Of a DNA stretch of 64,000 nucleotides, positions 58,242 through 64,000 are shown in pieces (within the stretch, counting starts at the first letter, position 1; each line of letters starts with the position of its first letter). The stretch comes from Tupaia tana (lineage: Eukaryota; Chordata; Mammalia; Scandentia; Tupaiidae). The translations under genes and the position numbers were made by a program. The notes below the pieces were generated by a model. It was not told where the DNA came from, searched no databases, and saw nothing but the letters and a program-made list of their open reading frames with translations. The stretch lies in NCBI GenBank assembly GCA_026018925.1, contig JAKSZU010000006.1:132472092-132536091 (forward strand). The letters are read 5' to 3'.

Positions 58242-58494
58242 GGGACCAACAGTTAGCGTAATGGCTATGTTGCTGAACTCCCATGTAGTCTACCACAGAT
58301 CAAGTCCCGGACCCGGTGGCTTAAATTCAAGCTGGGCACATGTGGTGCGTGCCCAAGATCCCGGGAGGAGAAGGGATTGCAGTGTGGCCATCCCCCCGGG
58401 GGGTGATTTCTCGTTTTCTAACTCTCTGTCTCTCTAGCCCGTACACGCGCCCTGTAGCAAAAAACGCAAAAAAAAAAAAAAAAAAAAAAAAAAA
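58242..58494 (+). mobile_element. tRNA-derived SINE, long form
   Basis: GGGACCAACAGTTAGCGTAA head, CCCCCCGGGGGGTGA hairpin, CGTACACGCGCCCTGTAGC end, about 28 A's. TSD AAAACTAAAGTGATC/AAAACTACAGTGATC at 58226 and 58491. Confidence 0.95.
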
Positions 58495-58601
58495 CTACAG
58501 TGATCAAAGAGGTGGAATTTTCAAAACTGATCATAGATGTAAAGCTAAATCTTTAAATATTTAGAAGACAATAGGTAAAAATCTTGGTCCTTGTTTGTTT
58601 T

Positions 58602-58771
58602 AGTTTATTTATTTTATTCATGATAGAGAGCAAATGTGTACACATGCAGTGGGGAGGAAGAGAGAGAGGGAAAGACAAAGAATCACCATTGACTGGGTCG
58701 CATCATGCCACAATTTTCTTTTCCTAACCCTCCTGCTCTTTAAGATCTTGGTCACATGTGCAGAATCCTGG

Positions 58772-58808
<37 letters not shown>

Positions 58809-59155
58809 ATAGGGCGTGTGTACCTGCCAGAAAGACAGAGAAACACAGAGAGACAGAAAAGGAGAAATTGCCCCCCGGGGGGATGGCCACACCACAATCC
58901 CTTCTCCTCCATTCTCCTCTTGGGATCCTGAGCACATACACACATGTGCCCAGTGTGAATGTAAGCCACTGGGTCCAGGACTTGAACCACGATCGACTAT
59001 ATGCAAGTCTATTGACATGGCCATTACACCAACTGCTGGTTCCCTCCACCCCCGTCATGTTTTTAAGTTGACCCCAGGATCCAAACCCATGTTCAGCCAT
59101 GTGGCTTTTACCACTACAGTTCAGTGTGCAACAGAGTGCACCACTAGACTGGCTT
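58602..59155 (-). mobile_element. tRNA-derived SINE, old, split by a younger SINE
   Basis: Left part: TGATAGAGAGCAAATGTGTA, GCATCATGCCACAATTTTC, AGATCTTGGTCACATGTGC. Right part after 59044: GTTTTTAAGTTGACCCCAGG and ACCACTAGACTGGCTTCC. The insertion at 58773 separates them. Confidence 0.75.
58773..59044 (-). mobile_element. tRNA-derived SINE, long form, nested
   Basis: T-tail of about 33, GCTATAGGGCGTGTGTACCT, CCCCCCGGGGGGATGG, CCAACTGCTGGTTCC. Lies within the older SINE of the same orientation. Confidence 0.94.
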
Positions 59156-60230
59156 CCTGGTCTTAAACATAGTTTATAAAGAAAAAAATAATAATGAATT
59201 TAACATCATCAAAATTAAAAACTTTTGTTACTCAATATCATTAGGAGTATAAAAATGTAAGACATATATTTGTAAAAAAACATCTTAAAACCGTACTTAA
59301 AATAAAGGACTTATATTCTGAATATAGAAGATTCTTAAAACTAAGATAAACAATGCAATAAAAATTTCACTAGGGATACGAATAGACATTTCATCACAGA
59401 AGATACATAAGAAATAGTTAACTACATATGAAAAGATGCTCAGAAACATTAATCATCAGAGATGCAAATTAAAAACACAATGAGCTATCACTTCACAGCC
59501 ACAATGATGGCTATATTTAAAAAGACAGACCATAACAAATGTTGGATAGGATGTAGAGAAACTGTACATGCACATATCGCTGGTAGGTATGTAAAATAGT
59601 GCAGCCATTTTGGAAAACAGTTTGTCAGCTTCATAAACAGTTAAACATAAACTTACCATAAAGCCCAGCAATTCTACTCCTAGGTATCCAGCCAAAGAGA
59701 TGAAAACATATGTCCACACAAAGACTTGAATGAGAATGTCATAGCAACGCTAGTCTTAATTGACAAAAAATGAAAAGAAATCTACATTTTCATCAATGGG
59801 TAAAAAGATTAAAGAAAAGTTTATCCATACAATAGAATATTATTTCATGATAGAAAGTAACAAATAGCTGATGCATGCTAAAACTGTTTGTAACCTTGAA
59901 AACATTACAATAAATGAAAAAAGCCAACCCACATACTATATGATTATAAATATGTAAAATGTCCAAAAAGGTAGCACCATAGAAAACAAAAATAATGACT
60001 GCTTGCCTGGACTTGGGGATGGGAACAAGAGATTGACTATAAATGGACATTAGAGATTTTTTGAGGGTGATGTAAATGTCTAAACCAAAGTTGTTGTGAT
60101 GTAGTACAGTTCTATAAAATTACTAAAACAAACAAAACAACTGAATTATATAAAGTCAGTGAATTTTAAAGTATGTAAATAACTTCATAATGAAATTTTT
60201 ACAACTTATTAAAGAAAAGAAACTCAACTG

Positions 60231-62589
60231 ATCTTCAGATAGTTATCTTTTTTTTTTTAGTAAAACATTCTGATCTTTTCTCATTATTCAATATCAAATT
60301 CATGTTGATAATGTAGTTCTTTTTGTTCTATCTGGCCGTTTTCTAATGCATGTTATATGCTGTGCATGTCTCTGCTTCAGAGTCTTTGCATCTGTAATTC
60401 CCTCTCAATTAGTATGATGTCTGCATGGCTCATGCCTTCACTTCATTAAGTACTCTGATCAGTGACTACCTCTTTGAAGAGGACCTCTATCTAAAATAGG
60501 CCTCTATTCTCTCTCATCCCCTTTAGTTTATGTGTTTTGTCCTCATTATATTTTTTTAAAAGTCCATTATTAAAAAACAGAAAAGTATCTGGCACTTACT
60601 AGGAACTCAAAACTTATTTGTTGAATGAATGAATCATATAATAAATACAACTACCACCATGAATAATAGAAATTGAAACTTATCCTGGAGAAAACCTTAT
60701 TAAAATACAGAGGCTAATCATAAGGGAAAAAATGTGCATTTGTTTCACTAGCTGTACCGTAAGTTATCAAGACTTGAAATATTAGCTATAAATTTATTTT
60801 TAAAAATGTTTCTATGGAACAAAATGTAGAGGAGAAAAAATGATAACCATTCTGGATTTACTTCTTTGGCTAGATTTGTTACTGTTTAATTTAAATCAGC
60901 TATTGATGTCAGAAGCTTTTGTAGTAATCATCAATGGGAAAAAATTATTATCCTGACCCAGGAATAGCTTTAGGAAAGATTTTGTCAGAGCATCTGGTGG
61001 TCACTCTTTTGCACACAAAGAGAATTCCCTTCTTTTCATCAAGATAGTAGAACAGAAAGAATGTTAAAATAGGAGATTGTCTTGAAAAGGAAGGGTTAGA
61101 GAACTCTTTTCACATACTATCTCATTAATGGTTTAATGATTAAGCTCAAGATGTTAAGAGAACAAAAAGCTGGGAAATATTAGTGGCAAAATGCATTTCC
61201 TGTTGTTGACCTTACTTGTGAAGTCAATCCCATTATCCTGTACTCTTGGTTTCTCATTGTCCCCTCACTTACTGCTTTCTAAGGCAGGTGCAAAACTTTT
61301 TTTTTTTTTTCCTTTTGATGGATTTGGAAGGAGAAATTGAACAGAAGTTGCTCAGCCCTTTTCTCTTCTGTCTTTTGGGAAATGGATGTTTGCAGAGATC
61401 ACAAGTTCTGCTCCTGATAGGCCTGTTCTTATCTACTTCTTCCATGATTAGGCAGGCAAATCTGCCTGATCCGCACTTGGAACTAGGTAGACTCTCTGTA
61501 CATGTTCTTTAGTAGCACTTTTATTAGTACAAAAGGCAACCTTTTAGTACTCATCTATCTTATTCTTTTGTATAATGGCTGGATTAAAAAAATCAGAGGG
61601 GATCTATTTATTAGTCCTCCTTAAACAACCTCAAATAGGTGTGAAACGATCAACATTAATATCTTTAACTGAAGGAACAGACATGGTAAGACTTAGGGAA
61701 TATTTAAATATGTAATATTCTGTATTTCTGAATTATTTTATAATGCGTCAGTTTCCTTCCTTCCTAAATGTCCCCCAAAGCTATTCAAATTAAATTTAAA
61801 GAATAGGCTGAGAGAATAAGTGTATTTTCTTCAATATACATCTCTTTTATATTCTTAAGTATAGCTGCCACTCAGTAAATTCAAAATGATTTCAGAAAGA
61901 AATAACTACAGAAACTAGAAAATATCTGAAGTATGAGACTAAGATTGCTCTTTTTACAATCTACTAGTGTAGGGACAGTTTGATCCAAACCATTTGAGAT
62001 GACAGAAGTGAAAAATCGACAAAGTTACTTTTAACAAAACATTTTCATAGGATTTTTCGGTGCACATTTTTGAAGAATATCATGCCAAATAAACAACTAC
62101 TCTAATATAAAGGACCCATAGTATCAATTATTATCACTGTCAATCAGAGAATGAAAGCGTTCTACAATGGGCCTTGACAGAACCAACTATTATGATTGTT
62201 TCTGCAACGTTAAAAATATGTAAATGAAGACACTTCAAGAAGATTTTGACACAACAAGTTTAACAGATAGGGCCTAATTATGTCAGTCAGTGAAATTCAG
62301 TTACCGGGAGGAATAGATGGACATCTGAGATGCAAGGCTTGGTTTAAATCTCCCATACATTTTTGAGATCTAGTTCAAAACAGCAAAGAAACCCAAGCTC
62401 TTAATTCTCGAAACTATTTCTCTGAAATATTATGATCCTCCATTTTAATATAACTGTAATATTAATTTAACATTAAGTAAGAAAATAACTTTATTAGAAA
62501 ACATCTCATTTTCAAGGGTATAATTTAACTATTTCCATTTTAAATAGGTAAACTCCTATGTCATTAAAAAAGTTCCTTTCCAAAAGTCA
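60231..62589. other. SINE-free stretch
   Basis: Apart from the LINE2 at 60265-60650, no transposon recognised. Positions 60860-61030 have balanced composition and homeodomain-like motifs (for example GTAGTAATCATCAATGGG) and could be conserved non-coding DNA. A frame at 61246-61512 has no recognisable domain. Confidence 0.45.
60265..60650 (+). mobile_element. LINE2 3' end
   Basis: CTCTGCTTCAGAGTCTTTGC, CATGCCTTCACTTCATTAAG, TGACTACCTCTTTGAAGAGG, GTATCTGGCACTTACTAGG, ending TTGTTGAATGAATGAA. Confidence 0.8.
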
Positions 62590-63140
62590 GATATGACTCT
62601 AACATTGAACAGGGTAGGCAGTAGCTCATCTCTGAGGATGGCTCCCCAGTGAAAAATGCTTTCCAGTCGTCATGCTCGCCTCCCCTTTAGGTGGTGGACT
62701 GATTTTGAGGCTCCCTTTTTATCAATAGAATGCAGCAGATGTGTATGATTTACAAGGTTAGATCATAATAAATCTCGCAGCCTCCATCTGGGTCTCCTGA
62801 GATGCACACTATGGAGGAAGCCAGGTACCACATAAGAAACTGCTGTACTTTTTAAGAGCTAGCCATGTGGAGAAGCTGCATGGAGGTTGGAATGAAGGTA
62901 AGCCTTAGCTGTCTCAGCCATTCCAAGTCAGATCTCCATCTTGGAGATCAGCGCAGTCAGACCTTCAGATGACTCCAGCCCCACTGTGATCTAACTGCAA
63001 CTACATGAGAGACTCTAAGTGAAAATTGTCCAACTAAGCCTAATGACATCATAGTACCATAACAGACAGCAGTAACATGGGGGATGGAGGGGGGGTCAAA
63101 GTTTTCACTTTGGTGTGGTTTGTAATGTAGCTATTTTTAA
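62590..63140 (+). mobile_element. MLT1-type MaLR LTR, solo
   Basis: ATCAATAGAATGCAGCAGAT, CTAGCCATGTGGAGAAGCTG, CTTCAGATGACTCCAGCCCC, CTGCAACTACATGAGAGACT, then TTCACTTTGGTGTGGTTTGT near the end. No internal sequence. Confidence 0.75.
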
Positions 63141-63179
63141 CCAAAACTGGGTATAGACAGGAAAAACTCAAGACTGGTT

Positions 63180-63320
63180 AGGAGTCAGGAGATTTTATTC
63201 TTCCATTGTCATTCACTACTTGTGTGATCTTAAATAAATCACATCTCTGCATCTGTAAAATGAACAGACTAGACTTGATCTAGTCCAAATCTGAAGGCCA
63301 TTGAAAAGATTCATGGGATC
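63180..63320 (+). mobile_element. MIR
   Basis: ACTACTTGTGTGATCTTAAA, AATCACATCTCTGCATCTGT, AAAATGAACAGACTAGACTT: a sense MIR core. Confidence 0.7.
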
Positions 63321-64000
63321 TATAAATTACCTGACATTTAGAGAAGAGTCTTTGGTATGTATATATATTAAATTTTGAACTGATGAAGTCTATAGTTCTT
63401 AGCAGATTTTCAGAGGAACATCCAACCCCAAGAAGGGATTTTAAAAGATCAAAGTATCTATAAAGCCTTCAGTCTGAAACTTCCATTATGTTCTGAAAGC
63501 CAAAAGGAAAATGGAAGCTTACATGGGGCCTATGATAGTTCATTAAGAGTGTTTTATGACTAAATTGTATAAACCAGTGATATCAGGTCACATTATTTAA
63601 GATTGTTTTTAAATTTTTGTTTAGTCAAAATAGTACTGTGTTCCCACTCATACCTCATGCCCTCTCCCAAATATTTTACCTGGAGAAATCTTCTAAATTA
63701 AGTGACAAATTTTGAAAATCTAAAGAAGCAACAATGAACAGTGATTTCTTTCTGGATGGATTTTGTGGGTCTTGTGTTCTTCCAAAAAAACACATCTTCC
63801 AATCCTGAATATGGTGCCTGTTACTTGATATTATCTTCACTAAATCATCCAAATCTAGTCTAAGCTTTGGATTCAGCTCTTGACTACAGAAATATAACTA
63901 TTTATATTTATAAGGCATTTCCTTAAAATAAAATAACTTCTCAATTGAAACAACAACATTTTATAAATAACTACTGTGTGCCAGAACATCATCAGTCAAT
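63321..64000. other. single-copy stretch
   Basis: No recognised repeat, open frame or regulatory pattern. Confidence 0.45.

Larger units (their letters stand above)
53860..60230 (+). mobile_element. old L1, nearly full length
   Basis: Sense L1. ORF1/inter-ORF-like sequence at 53860-54900 (CAGTCTCTGAGGGGCTCCAG; TATTCAGTAAAATTATCCTT). ORF2 spans about 55600-60000 and is read through known landmarks: a CAAAATTGACAAGC-type block near 56430, CCATGTTCATAGACTGG near 58025, ATCATCAGAGATGCAAATTA near 59452. The 3' end runs to about 60230. Decayed by stops throughout. SINEs at 54055, 54482, 56711, 58242, 58602 and 58773 interrupt it. Confidence 0.8.

Noticed and set aside
58634..59071. 145-codon open frame
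   Set aside because: It runs from one old SINE through a poly-T tail into a nested SINE.
55600..60000. Possibly active L1
   Set aside because: ORF2 is broken by many stops, frameshifts and SINE insertions.

Overview
The window is 64 kb of AT-rich, non-coding mammalian nuclear DNA. I found no complete protein-coding gene, no tRNA or rRNA gene and no CRISPR array. Stops are dense in all frames, and almost every long open frame lies inside a repeat: a SINE, an L1 ORF2 remnant, an LTR or a (TA)n/poly-A tract. Eutherian origin is clear from MIR, LINE2, MaLR LTRs (MLT1 and MST-like), Tigger and L1 remnants. The dominant repeat, about 50 copies, is a lineage-specific tRNA-derived SINE. It has a tRNA-like head with RNA polymerase III A and B boxes, a CCCCCC/GGGGGG hairpin, a CT-rich stretch, the motif TATAGCAAAAACCTCTC and an A-tail. 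Three rarer elements join a tRNA-like head to Alu-like 7SL sequence. Abundant tRNA SINEs together with tRNA/7SL chimeras suggest Euarchontoglires and fit a tree shrew (Tupaia, Tu-type SINEs) best. A strepsirrhine or a colugo is less likely. This species call is an inference and has not been checked by search.

Layout. 0-9 kb: mostly single-copy AT-rich DNA with a (GATA)n array, old SINEs, two palindromic mariner-like MITEs and a candidate 54-bp exon. 9-12.3 kb: an old sense L1 3' part cut by six SINEs. 12.3-17 kb: SINEs, a LINE2 and one candidate coding exon on the minus strand (14750-14875). 17.04-17.53 kb: the only CpG-dense patch, with an NRF1-like site and a strong splice donor downstream, so a possible promoter and first exon. 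17.6-26 kb: SINEs, MIRs, a Tigger remnant, an MST-like LTR and two antisense L1 3' ends. 26-33 kb: SINE-poor single-copy DNA. 33-53.8 kb: SINE-dense, with MaLR LTRs, LINE2 and two more MITEs. 53.86-60.23 kb: an old, nearly full-length sense L1 carrying seven SINEs. 60.2-64 kb: SINE-free, with LINE2, an MLT1-type LTR and a MIR.

Nothing here works as an operon or pathway. The biology is retrotransposition: L1 supplies the machinery, the tRNA SINEs are its passengers, and target-site duplications (TSDs) of 10-16 bp mark many insertions. The window is probably intronic or intergenic. The most useful leads are a family of near-perfect hairpin MITEs, a second short class of the tRNA SINE with its own 3' end and microsatellite tails, the tRNA/7SL chimeras, a templated insertion inside an L1, the CpG patch and the candidate exon.
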